Source: Rhodospirillales bacterium
GTDB taxonomy: Bacteria > Pseudomonadota > Alphaproteobacteria > TMED109
Direction of reading: 5' to 3'
Length of the DNA: 64,000 nt
Assembly: GCA_009839325.1 (NCBI GenBank)
Contig: VXPW01000100.1
Location: 20,804 to 84,803 of the forward strand
Of this stretch, positions 27,384 through 35,843 are shown in pieces (position 1 is the stretch's first letter; each line of letters begins with the position of its first letter). Below the pieces are notes generated by a model. The model saw only the letters and a list, made by a program, of their open reading frames with translations. It was not told the DNA's origin and made no database searches. Made by a program: the position numbers and the translations under genes.

Positions 27384-27397
27384 TGCTGGCGCCAGCA
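27384..27397. promoter_or_regulatory. 14-base perfect palindrome upstream of the PhyH gene
   Basis: TGCTGGCGCCAGCA is its own reverse complement. It ends 10 bases before the dioxygenase ATG and directly abuts the ribosome site on the minus strand, fitting an operator or an mRNA structure that affects translation. Confidence 0.35.
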
Positions 27398-27553
27398 CCG
27401 ATTTCGCCGCCACCTGTGCTGCCAGGGCGTGTTGGCGGGGGAAGGTAGGTCAGATGCGCCGACGGGCGCAAGCTCGGAAGCCCCGGGGGCGGTGCGGCCC
27501 GCCTGCAGGACGGTAATCGGCGTCTGGAACTTCTGGTACGGGCGCGGCCGGCG

Positions 27554-29800
27554 TCAGTCCTTGACGGCCGCCACCGCCGGCGTGGCGCCGGCCGTCATGT
27601 CCGGCGCAACCTGTCGACGCCGTGCCCGGACCAGTGGCGGGCACACGTGCTCGTCGTGGTAGATCACCTGGCAGTCGAGGCAGTAGAAGCACTCGTCCAT
27701 GCGGATCGAGCCGTTGGGTGCGATCGCGTTGATCGGGCACCGACGCGCGCACAGCTGGCACGGGGAGCCGCATTCTTCGCGGCGCTTCAGGGGATTCCGG
27801 ATCCGCAACTTGCCGCCGATGGCCAGTGCCGCGCCGAGCGGGCAAAGAAACCGGCAGAAGAATCGCTCGACGAACACCCCGGCCGCCAGCAGGCCGCCGG
27901 CATAGAGGACGAACGGCCATGCCCGGTCGAACCGCAGTGAAATGGCGGTCTTGAAGGGTTCGACTTCCGAGGCGGTACCCGCGAGGTCCATGTCGTGGAA
28001 CGACAGTGCGACCAAGACGGCCAGGATCACGTATTTCACGGGCCAAAGCCACTGATGCGCCCGGTAGCTCGGAACGAACTGCCGAACTCGCAGCGCCTGT
28101 GCCGCCTTGCCGAGCAGTTCCTGGAGTGCGCCGAAGGGACACAGCCAGCCGCAGTAGATTCCGCGGCCAAACAGAAAGAACGTGACCACGACGAACACTG
28201 CGAGGAGCACGATCAGCGGGTCCGACAGCAGGACGGCGAGCCCGCTCTGGGAGACCGCTGACTGCAGCCAAGTCAGGATGTTCAGAATGGTGACCTGGGC
28301 ACCCGCGTACCAGCCCATCCAGACCAGCACGAAGCCGAGGAATCCGAGCCGGACCCACTGCAGCAGGACCGGCCTCCGGGACAACCTGCCGTGCACTGCC
28401 AGGATGCCGCTCAGGACCACCAGGGAGGTCACGAGAATGGCAATGTTGACGCGCTGGGCGTCCCATGCGGCTACCCAGACCGGCACGTCGTGATCGGCTG
28501 CGAGCACCGCCGTGTTGGTTGGCAGCAGCACAAACTGGTCGTCCAGCGCGTAGTCCAGCCCGAACCAGGCCCCGTTGGTTCCCTCCTGATCCTCCACCAG
28601 CACTTCCAGCGTCCAGGGTTTGACCGGGTCAATTCCGGTCTCGGCCGGAATCCAGAAGAGACCGATCTCGCCGAAGTCCGGCTTGTCTGTTCCGTGGAGG
28701 AACCCGAGGTAGCGATAGCGGTCCTTGCTGAGCTCGAAGGTCTGGCCCTCCTGCAGCAGACGCAGACGCCGGAACGGTCCGCTCGACAGATGCTTTTCGC
28801 CGTCGATGGAGTACGGACCGATCGTCATGATGCAGAGCATGAGATCGTTCGGGTTACGTCCGCTGACGAACAGGTCGTGCCAAGTGTTCCCGAGGAGATT
28901 GCGGCCGACGGTCGGCGTCATCGCCGGGCCGGCGTAAATGTCGAGCAGCAGGTCTTCTTCGAACGGCGGTCGCGCCGCGCGGCTGGCGCGTTCGTTGGCG
29001 TAGACGTACAGGTCGGCCGCGCCCATTCCGCTGGCGGACAGGTCGGGCTCCGTGACGCCGACCGCCGCAGCCGCGTCCTTCGAAATCCGCAGCCGACCGA
29101 TGGCGTTGTGCTCGACCAGTGCGTCAAAACCGCGGGGGTGGAATGTCACGATGTCCAGCACCGGCTGATCGTGCAGCCGGATGCCCTTTGCCCGCGCGAC
29201 GATCCGGGCCGCCCGCAGAATCGCCTCATTGAAGAGCACGGCGCTGATCGTGGCCGACGAGATACCGTCGATGGAGCCCGGTTCGCTGGACTGGGTGAGC
29301 TGCACCCGCAGCGGCGCTCGGATGTCGACGCCCACGTACTGGCGGGCAAACCGGGGCACCAGGTCCTGCAGCATGATGAGATCAATGATGGGTTCGCGAT
29401 GCGCGACCACCCGGGCCCCGGCCAGCGTCCCGTCCAGCCGCAGTCCGACGGCGATCAGGAATTCGAGCGACGAGAATCCCAGCGATTCCGTGACGTCGCG
29501 GGTGACAAACACGTACCCTTGCAAGACGCCGCCGGTAAAGACCGGGGCGGCCGGGGGGTCCGCTTCCATCGGCTCGACGGCGTCTGCGTCCGCGAAGAGC
29601 TCCTGCACCAACTCGAACGACAGCCAGTCAGCGCCCAGGCCCGGGTTGGTCCAGGTGGCGAGTGGCACGGGGTACGCTTCTTCCTCGCCGTAGCCTTGGA
29701 GTTTTGTCGGCGTGGCTTCGTCGGCCTGCGCCACCGCGCGGGGCGGGTGCGGGGGCAGTCCGGCCACCAGCAGCGCGCAGACGATCAGCAATGCCCGCAT
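27554..29800 (-). CDS. NosR/NirI-type FMN-binding, iron-sulfur membrane protein (orphan)
   Basis: 748 residues. Signal peptide (MRALLIVCALLVAG), then a periplasmic FMN-binding domain with ISSATISA at the flavinylation position (Ser/Thr-x-Ala-Thr), a long periplasmic domain, five or six membrane helices, and a cytoplasmic tail. Two CxxxCP motifs (CGWLCPFGA, CRFLCPLGA) and a ferredoxin-like set CGSPCQLCARRCP plus CFYCLDC are present. NosR and NirI pass electrons to nitrous oxide or nitrite reductase maturation, yet no nos or nir genes occur in the window. It may serve another periplasmic reductase. GGAG lies 8 bases before ATG 29800. Confidence 0.88.
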   Translation of the reverse strand: MRALLIVCALLVAGLPPHPPRAVAQADEATPTKLQGYGEEEAYPVPLATWTNPGLGADWLSFELVQELFADADAVEPMEADPPAAPVFTGGVLQGYVFVTRDVTESLGFSSLEFLIAVGLRLDGTLAGARVVAHREPIIDLIMLQDLVPRFARQYVGVDIRAPLRVQLTQSSEPGSIDGISSATISAVLFNEAILRAARIVARAKGIRLHDQPVLDIVTFHPRGFDALVEHNAIGRLRISKDAAAAVGVTEPDLSASGMGAADLYVYANERASRAARPPFEEDLLLDIYAGPAMTPTVGRNLLGNTWHDLFVSGRNPNDLMLCIMTIGPYSIDGEKHLSSGPFRRLRLLQEGQTFELSKDRYRYLGFLHGTDKPDFGEIGLFWIPAETGIDPVKPWTLEVLVEDQEGTNGAWFGLDYALDDQFVLLPTNTAVLAADHDVPVWVAAWDAQRVNIAILVTSLVVLSGILAVHGRLSRRPVLLQWVRLGFLGFVLVWMGWYAGAQVTILNILTWLQSAVSQSGLAVLLSDPLIVLLAVFVVVTFFLFGRGIYCGWLCPFGALQELLGKAAQALRVRQFVPSYRAHQWLWPVKYVILAVLVALSFHDMDLAGTASEVEPFKTAISLRFDRAWPFVLYAGGLLAAGVFVERFFCRFLCPLGAALAIGGKLRIRNPLKRREECGSPCQLCARRCPINAIAPNGSIRMDECFYCLDCQVIYHDEHVCPPLVRARRRQVAPDMTAGATPAVAAVKD

Positions 29801-30074
29801 GGGTCTCACTCCCAGTGCAGCCAGGGACACCGGTCCAAACCCCGCGATTGTCCAGCGCGGTCGAGAACGGTCAACGGCCCGGTGCCGGTCAGAACCATAG
29901 ACATTTGTCGCCCGGGAAGGGATGCCGGCAACCGGCGGGCGATGCCGCACCGCGACACCGGCCCCGGCCGCCGCCTGGTGCCAGTATGCTTGCGGACCAG
30001 CGCTGCCCGGCATCCACTGCCCGTACCCCTGCCCCACGACGGACGCTTGGGTGGCGAATGGGGAGGGCCAAGCC

Positions 30075-31070
30075 ATGGCAACGGACCTGCTGTTTGGCAT
30101 CCAGACCAACGGAATCAAGCACACGCACGCCGATCCGATGCCGGAGATCGATACCCGGTTCCGGATGGTCCGGGACGCCGGCGTGTTCGACTACGTTGAC
30201 AAGACCCCGGCGCCGGGCGAGGTGAGGGAGTTCCTGGCGGCGAGAGACCGGTACGGGATTCCGGTGCGGGCCGGCGGTTGGTTCTACACGTTGGGCCGCG
30301 ACGAGGATCTGCTCGTCCACAATCTGGAGGTCGGCCGGGAATTGGGCTCGCTGGTGCACAACGTGCAGTTCCTGGCGAATCATGCCGATGGCCACGAGGT
30401 GACCGACGATGAAGTGGTCAGCGCGTGCCTGCGGGCTGCCGAGGCGGGAGACCGGATTGGCGTCACTCCCTGTTTCGAGGTTCACGTCAACATGTGGTCG
30501 GAGGACTTCCGTCGCGTGGATTCCGTGGGTCGGTCGGTCGAGTCGCACGGCGTGCCGTTCAACATGACGCTCGACCACAGCCACGTGATCTTCAAGATCG
30601 ACAACCCCGAGGAACAGGATATCGGCGGGATTCGCGAGGCAGTGGCCGCCGGTGAAGTTGTGCTGGATCCGTACGCGCCGGGAAACGTTTGCCAGCGCTG
30701 GATCGATTTCGGCTGGGTGCGTCACTGCCATGCCCGTGCGGCGGTTCCCAACAATCCGAAGAATGTCGCAGCGGTCGATGAGGACGGCAATCCGGGCCGG
30801 GGCATCCAGTATCCGTTCAAGCAGCCGGCACCCGGCGAATATCACGCGGAATGGCGGGAAGCCGCCCTGGAGCCGTGGAAGGAAGTCATCCGGGCCCTGT
30901 TGCGGCACCACGCCGCTGATGACGCGGCGACGCTTGGCCAGATTTCGACCGAATTCATTCCCAACCTGGACTACGGCGAGGGATGTCAGTACTCGCTGTT
31001 CGAGCAGGCCATCGCCTGCGTGGAATGGATGCGCGCCACCTGGGCAGAACTGCGCCCCACCACCCACTGA
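30075..31070 (+). CDS. Xylose isomerase-like TIM-barrel protein
   Basis: 331 residues resembling the sugar phosphate isomerase/epimerase superfamily (AP endonuclease 2-like barrel). Acidic and His residues suited to metal binding occur at strand ends: CFEVHVNMW, MTLDHSHVIF and FIPNLDYG. Start ATG 30075 with a GGGAGG site upstream; the open frame extends further but without family resemblance. Followed 29 bases later by the enolase-superfamily gene, suggesting a shared pathway on a sugar or sugar acid. Exact reaction unknown. Confidence 0.75.
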   Translation: MATDLLFGIQTNGIKHTHADPMPEIDTRFRMVRDAGVFDYVDKTPAPGEVREFLAARDRYGIPVRAGGWFYTLGRDEDLLVHNLEVGRELGSLVHNVQFLANHADGHEVTDDEVVSACLRAAEAGDRIGVTPCFEVHVNMWSEDFRRVDSVGRSVESHGVPFNMTLDHSHVIFKIDNPEEQDIGGIREAVAAGEVVLDPYAPGNVCQRWIDFGWVRHCHARAAVPNNPKNVAAVDEDGNPGRGIQYPFKQPAPGEYHAEWREAALEPWKEVIRALLRHHAADDAATLGQISTEFIPNLDYGEGCQYSLFEQAIACVEWMRATWAELRPTTH

Positions 31071-31099
31071 GCGACCGTTCCGGCCCGGCTGGAGGACCC

Positions 31100-32209
31100 A
31101 TGAAGATCACCGACGTCACCGTCACGCTGTTTCAGTGGGACGACATTCCCGCCACGTCCTACAACCGACACACCGGGATATTTGGTGGCTCGAGCGAGAT
31201 GGGGTTGGTGACGATCCATACCGACGAAGGCCTCGAGGGGCACGCGTTCCTGGGGTCGGCGCTCGACGGCGCGCACGCCGACGGCCCCGATTTCATCCGC
31301 CACTTGAAGCCGCTCCTGATGGATCGAAATCCGCTCGACCGCGAACGGCTGTACGACGACCTCTGCCACCGGAACCGCGCCGTGGCCTGGCGTGCCATCG
31401 GCGCCGCGGACATCGCGCTGTGGGACCTCGCGGGGAAGGCGGCCGGGCTGCCGGTGCACCAGTTGATCGGCACGTATCGGCACAGCGTGCCGGCGTACGC
31501 GTCGTCAGCGCTGCTGCCATCGAAGGAGGCGTACGCCGAGGAAGCGGTGCGGATCAAGGAGGCCGGGTGGGCGGCCTACAAGATTCACCCGCCCACGCGC
31601 TGGGCGGAGGACATCGAGGTGTGCCGGGCCGTGCGGCAGGCCGTCGGGGACGACTACCGCGTCATGCTGGATTCGACCTGGAGCTACTCCTTCCAGCACG
31701 CGATCCGCGTCGGACGCGCCATCGAGGAACTCGGGTTCTACTGGTACGAGGATCCGCTTGCCGACGACGACATCTACAACTGCGTCAAGCTTCGGGAAAA
31801 GCTGAACATTCCCCTCATGGCGACCGAGTACTCGCCCGGCGGCTTCACGGCCTACGTCCCGTGGATCATGATGCGGGCGACCGACTATCTGCGCGGCGAC
31901 GTGGCGGTCAAGGGCGGAATTACCGGCATTCTGAAGACCGCGCATCTTGCCGAGGCGTTCGGGATGAACTACGAGGTTCATCACGGCGGCAACTCGCACA
32001 ACAACTGGGCCAACCTGCACGTGATTGCCGCCATTCCCAACACGGAGTTCTTCGAGGTGCTGCTGCCGGCGGATGCCCAGAAGTACGGCCTCGTCGAGGA
32101 CTTGAGCCCGGACTCCGAAGGTCTCGTCTATCCGCCGAGCCGACCTGGAATCGGCGCTGAGATCGACTTCGATCTGATCGAACGCAAGCAGACCGCCATC
32201 CTCAGCTGA
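31100..32209 (+). CDS. Mandelate racemase/muconate lactonizing enzyme family protein
   Basis: 369 residues, enolase superfamily. N-terminal capping domain, then the barrel with Lys161-x-His163 (YKIHPP), metal ligands Asp191 (MLDSTW), Glu217 (WYEDPL) and Glu243 (ATEYS), and a His at 294-295 (EVHHGGNS) as the second acid/base. The K-x-H form and the ligand spacing point to an acid-sugar dehydratase or racemase and not to enolase. GGAGGA lies a few bases before the ATG. Middle gene of a three-gene catabolic cluster. Confidence 0.87.
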   Translation: MKITDVTVTLFQWDDIPATSYNRHTGIFGGSSEMGLVTIHTDEGLEGHAFLGSALDGAHADGPDFIRHLKPLLMDRNPLDRERLYDDLCHRNRAVAWRAIGAADIALWDLAGKAAGLPVHQLIGTYRHSVPAYASSALLPSKEAYAEEAVRIKEAGWAAYKIHPPTRWAEDIEVCRAVRQAVGDDYRVMLDSTWSYSFQHAIRVGRAIEELGFYWYEDPLADDDIYNCVKLREKLNIPLMATEYSPGGFTAYVPWIMMRATDYLRGDVAVKGGITGILKTAHLAEAFGMNYEVHHGGNSHNNWANLHVIAAIPNTEFFEVLLPADAQKYGLVEDLSPDSEGLVYPPSRPGIGAEIDFDLIERKQTAILS

Positions 32210-32239
32210 GCCGCGGACCGGTTGCGGGAGCCACACGCA

Positions 32240-33310
32240 GTGGAAAGGTTCGTCCACATCGGTCTTCCCGGCCGGGTTGTGTATGGCCCCGGCGCGATCA
32301 GCACCCTGCGGGAAGAGATCGGCCGGCTCGGAGTCGCCCGGGTCATGATCTGCTGCACGCCCGGCCGACGCGTGGTGGCGGAAGAGCTGGCCGGGCGATC
32401 CCGCGGGCAGATCGCCGCCGTCTGCGCCGAGGCCCGCCCGCACGTTCCCGTCGAGGTCGTTGCCGTCGCTCGAGAAGCGGCCCGGCAAGCCGCGGCGGAC
32501 GGATTGGTGGCCTACGGGGGCGGATCCGCCATCGGGCTCGCGAAGATGATCGCCCACTCGGCGGACATCCCGATCATCGCCGTCCCGACGACGTTCTCCG
32601 GCTCCGAGTCGACCAACCTGGAAGGCATGCTGGAAGACGGCGTGAAGCGGCTGCATCAGTCGGAGCGGATGCTGCCGGCGACCATCATCTACGATCCGGA
32701 ACTCGTACGCGGCCTGCCGCGTGAAGTTGCCATTCCAAGTGGCTTCAATGCGATCGCGCATGCCGTTGAGGCGTTCTACAGCTCCGGCGCCAATCCCTTT
32801 GCTTCGCTGCTGGCCGAGGAGGGGCTGGGCATGATGGCGCGGGCGCTCGAGCACTTGGTGGCCGATCCGCGCAGCCTGGACGCATGGGGGCTCGGCCTTC
32901 GCGCGGCTTGGCTATGCGGACAACCGATCGTCTCTGCCGGAATTGCGCTCCATCACAAGGCGGCCCACGTGGTCGGCGGGAGCTGGGGGCTGTCGCACGC
33001 TGATACGCACACGGCCCTCCTGCCGCACGCCATCGCGTACAACGCGGACGCCGCCCCGGACGCGATGACCCGCATCAGCCGGGCGCTCGGCACCGCCGAC
33101 ACGCATCCGGCGAAAAGCATGTTCGACCTGATGGAGCGAGTGGGCGCTCCCGTTGCCCTGCGGGACCTGGGCTTTCCCGAAGCGGGAATCGAACAGGCGG
33201 TCGCCATGATCCTCGCCGCTCCGTGCGAGAATCCGCGGCCGCTCGCCGCTCAGCCGCTGCGGACCATGCTCGAAAACGCCTGGCGAGGGACGGCGCCCGC
33301 GTCCGCGTGA
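32240..33310 (+). CDS. Maleylacetate reductase-like protein (Fe-ADH superfamily)
   Basis: 356 residues from GTG 32240, which has a GGGAG site 9 bases upstream; TTG 32222 would overlap that site. The N-terminus FVHIGLPGRVVYGPGAI and the dinucleotide loop GGGSAIGLAK match maleylacetate reductases. The position that is a metal-binding Asp in iron alcohol dehydrogenases is Asn here (GFNAIAHAVE), a known difference of metal-independent maleylacetate reductases. That enzyme reduces maleylacetate to 3-oxoadipate in aromatic-ring degradation. 30 bases after the enolase-family gene. Confidence 0.8.
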   Translation: MERFVHIGLPGRVVYGPGAISTLREEIGRLGVARVMICCTPGRRVVAEELAGRSRGQIAAVCAEARPHVPVEVVAVAREAARQAAADGLVAYGGGSAIGLAKMIAHSADIPIIAVPTTFSGSESTNLEGMLEDGVKRLHQSERMLPATIIYDPELVRGLPREVAIPSGFNAIAHAVEAFYSSGANPFASLLAEEGLGMMARALEHLVADPRSLDAWGLGLRAAWLCGQPIVSAGIALHHKAAHVVGGSWGLSHADTHTALLPHAIAYNADAAPDAMTRISRALGTADTHPAKSMFDLMERVGAPVALRDLGFPEAGIEQAVAMILAAPCENPRPLAAQPLRTMLENAWRGTAPASA

Positions 33311-33334
33311 ACGGGGCCGGGCGGTGACAGGCGT

Positions 33335-33739
33335 TCAGGCGGTAGCGGTTCCGGCGACCGGGCGCGTCTGATCGAACACGATTTCGATCTTCACGCCGTC
33401 AGGGTCCACGATGAACAGCTGACGAAATCGTCCGTCGGGGGTAACGCGCTCGTCGAACGCGACGTTCTTCGCAGTCAGTTCGGCTTTCGCGGCTTCCGGC
33501 GAGCCAGCGCCGGCAATCGCAAAATGATCGACGGCCCCGATGGGGTTCTCCGTGGGCCGACCGGTCACCAGATGCACAACAGCGTGTCCGGCAAGCGCCA
33601 GCCAGGCCCCGTCGAACTTGAACGGGGGCCGCCAGTCCGCGAGCTCCAATCCGAGCACACCGCGATAGAACGCCAGCGAAGCGTCGAGGTCACGGGTGCA
33701 AACGGTCACATGGTCGAGAGAGCGTAGCTCAACTGCCAT
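33335..33739 (-). CDS. VOC (glyoxalase/dioxygenase fold) family protein
   Basis: 134 residues, a single vicinal-oxygen-chelate module pair. DHVTVCTRDLDASLAFYRGVLGLEL is the first repeat; IVDPDGVKIEIVF ends the second. His near the N-terminus (DHV), His in DHFAIAG and Glu in KIEIVF are the probable metal ligands. The substrate is unknown. It converges on the catabolic cluster, 24 bases after the maleylacetate-reductase-like gene. Start ATG 33739 (MAVELRSLDHV). Confidence 0.87.
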   Translation of the reverse strand: MAVELRSLDHVTVCTRDLDASLAFYRGVLGLELADWRPPFKFDGAWLALAGHAVVHLVTGRPTENPIGAVDHFAIAGAGSPEAAKAELTAKNVAFDERVTPDGRFRQLFIVDPDGVKIEIVFDQTRPVAGTATA

Positions 33740-33868
33740 ACCGGCCTCCCAATCACAGGTCGGGGTCAGGCAAGCATAGTGCAAGCAGCAGCCGGCAGTG
33801 GCGGCGGACGGAGTGCTCGGCTATACGGGTCCCTGTCGCTACCGGCAGTTCCCTTCCGAGTGAGTTCT

Positions 33869-35269
33869 ATGCGCTTCATCGCCGCCTTGTTGCTGCTCGC
33901 CCCGACCCCGGCTCTCGCCGCCGAGGCGACCGGCGGAATGAATCTTGGTCTCACGACAGCCCCAATCGGGTTGTTTGCATTGGTGATTTTCGTCATCGCC
34001 TACCTGGTCGTGATGACGGAGGAATTTACCCACATCCGGAAATCCAAGCCGGTGCTGATCGGCGGTGCCGCGATCTGGGTCCTGCTGGCGATCGCAGCCC
34101 GGGATACCGGTGCCGAGCAGCATGCGCTGCCGGACGCCTTTCGGCACACGTTCCTGGAATTCGCCGAGCTGTTCTTCTTCCTCCTGGTCGCGATCACGTA
34201 CATCAATGCGATGACGGAGCGGAACGTCTTCGAGTGGTTGCGCGCCTGGCTCGTTTCCCGGGGGTTCGGTCTTCGGAAGGTGTTCTGGATCACCGGCATC
34301 ATCGCCTTCTTCCTGTCACCGATCGCCGACAACCTGACCACCGCACTCGTGATGTGCGCAGTGGTGATGGCCGTGGGCAAGGGACAGCCTCGTTTTGTCG
34401 CGATCGCGGCTGCAAACATTGTGGTGGCGGCCAACGCAGGTGGCGCGTTCAGCCCGTTCGGCGACATCACCACGCTGATGGTCTGGCAGAAGGGCGTGCT
34501 GTCCTTCTGGGATTTCTTCGCGATCTTCGTTCCGTCAGCGGTCAGCTTCCTGATCCCGGCGGCGGTCATGCATTTCGCGGTTCCGGACGGGCATCCCACG
34601 GTCGAGTCGGACACGGTGCGACTCCGCACCGGAGCCCTGGTGATCGTCGCCCTGTTCCTGGGGACGATCTGCTTCACGGTGTCGTCCCACCAGCTGTTCC
34701 ACGTTCCGCCGGCCTTCGGGATGCTGACGGGCCTCGGCGTGCTCTGCTGGTTCAGCTTGCTCCTCCGGCGCCAGGATCTCCGCCAGGCGCGCGACGACGA
34801 TGACGTCTTCGACATTTTCAAGACAGTCGGCCGCGGCGAATGGGACACGCTGTTCTTCTTTTACGGGGTCCTCATGTGCGTGGGCGGATTGGCCAACTTC
34901 GGCTATCTCGCCCTGTCCACCGAAGTGGTCTACGGCGGGCTGGGCAACACATGGGCCAACTCGCTGGTCGGAGTCCTGTCCGCCATTGTCGACAACATTC
35001 CGGTGATGTTCGCGGTGCTGACGGCCTTCCCGGCCATGGATGAGGGACAATGGCTGCTGGTGACCTACGCCGCGGGCGTCGGCGGCAGCATGATTTCAAT
35101 CGGCTCGGCCGCGGGTGTCGCCCTGATGGGACAGGCCCGCGGGATCTACACCTTCTTCTCGCACCTCCGGTGGACGCCCGTGATCGCAGTGGGTTACGCG
35201 GTCGGGATCTGGGTGCACTTGCTGTGGAACGAATCGCTGTTCGACCTCGTTCCGATTCCCTTGCCGTAA
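33869..35269 (+). CDS. nhaD: Na+/H+ antiporter NhaD
   Basis: 466 residues with 12 or so membrane helices. The first segment (LLLLAPTPALAAEA) looks like a cleavable signal peptide, as in several NhaD proteins. Family features of the ion-transporter superfamily: TRNVFEWL-like loop (TERNVFEWL), FFLSPIADNLTTALVM with its conserved Asp-Asn, and in the second half SAIVDNIPVMFAVL with the matching Asp-Asn-x-Pro. Exchanges sodium for protons, supporting growth in salty or alkaline surroundings. Confidence 0.92.
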   Translation: MRFIAALLLLAPTPALAAEATGGMNLGLTTAPIGLFALVIFVIAYLVVMTEEFTHIRKSKPVLIGGAAIWVLLAIAARDTGAEQHALPDAFRHTFLEFAELFFFLLVAITYINAMTERNVFEWLRAWLVSRGFGLRKVFWITGIIAFFLSPIADNLTTALVMCAVVMAVGKGQPRFVAIAAANIVVAANAGGAFSPFGDITTLMVWQKGVLSFWDFFAIFVPSAVSFLIPAAVMHFAVPDGHPTVESDTVRLRTGALVIVALFLGTICFTVSSHQLFHVPPAFGMLTGLGVLCWFSLLLRRQDLRQARDDDDVFDIFKTVGRGEWDTLFFFYGVLMCVGGLANFGYLALSTEVVYGGLGNTWANSLVGVLSAIVDNIPVMFAVLTAFPAMDEGQWLLVTYAAGVGGSMISIGSAAGVALMGQARGIYTFFSHLRWTPVIAVGYAVGIWVHLLWNESLFDLVPIPLP

Positions 35270-35559
35270 TCTCCGGAAACCCGGGGTTGCGACACGGCAC
35301 TCGGTTGCTGCGCCGCGGTTGCCCGAATCCGAGCGTCAAGGCACGCGGGGTCAAGCTCAGTTCATGCAGGGCCAGGCATGAATGGGGCCGGCTGTGTAGC
35401 CAACCGTCCTGCCGCCGCAAGAACGGCAGCGAAACAGTGCTTTAGGGCATGGCGGCGGACGATACCGAGGTGCCGGCCGCCGGGCTGAACCTCAAGCACC
35501 TCTTCTGGCCAGGAATCGCATCGGTCGGGGGCCCGTTCACGGGGGCGCGGTTCGACACC
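35270..35559 (+). other. Intergenic region after nhaD, no gene seen
   Basis: First half of a 574-base gap. Frames are open in places but give low-complexity protein with no family likeness. A short hairpin CCCG-TTCA-CGGG lies near 35532-35543. The second half of the gap holds the inverted repeats and phased TGTATT elements listed separately. Confidence 0.4.
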
Positions 35560-35697
35560 GCTCCGGCGCACCGCAGTGGCGTCGGTCCGCCAGCCCGGTA
35601 CGGCGCTCAGTGGCGCTCGGCGTCGAACGCGGGATCATGCGCCGGAGCAGAGTCAGCAGGTAGCGGCGTGTCGGCGCGCCTGCCTGCGGCTATCTGC
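35560..35697 (+). other. Candidate structured RNA element
   Basis: Two stems lie in tandem. The first is a perfect 11-base inverted repeat, GCTCCGGCGCA (35560-35570) and TGCGCCGGAGC (35638-35648), enclosing 67 bases. The second pairs GCAGGTAGC (35656-35664) with GCTATCTGC (35689-35697), nine pairs with one G-U. The region is non-coding, upstream of the SPFH gene. It could be a small RNA, a leader, or a terminator complex for nhaD. No known RNA family was recognised. Confidence 0.35.
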
Positions 35698-35746
35698 TCC
35701 GTCGTTTCCCGGCCGGACCGCGCGCGGCGGCGATCCGACAATCATG

Positions 35747-35773
35747 TGTATTTGCTTGTATTCGCGTGTATTT
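35747..35773 (+). promoter_or_regulatory. Three TGTATT repeats with exact 10-base period
   Basis: TGTATTT at 35747, TGTATTC at 35757 and TGTATTT at 35767, in an AT-rich patch 70-100 bases before the SPFH start. One helical turn separates each copy, as for a regulator binding on one DNA face. Confidence 0.4.
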
Positions 35774-35843
35774 TGCTCAAGTCGCACGAATTATGCGAAA
35801 TTCAGCTGTTGGCGCTGCATTCGATCAACGGGAGCCCATTGGC

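Noticed and set aside
35541..35573. GGTTCGACACC, a T-arm-like sequence with a pairing acceptor-like segment upstream (tRNA or tmRNA)
   Set aside because: No D-arm or anticodon stem fits the 100-base span, there is no CCA, and no proteolysis-tag reading frame is downstream, so a tRNA, tRNA-Sec or permuted tmRNA is not supported.
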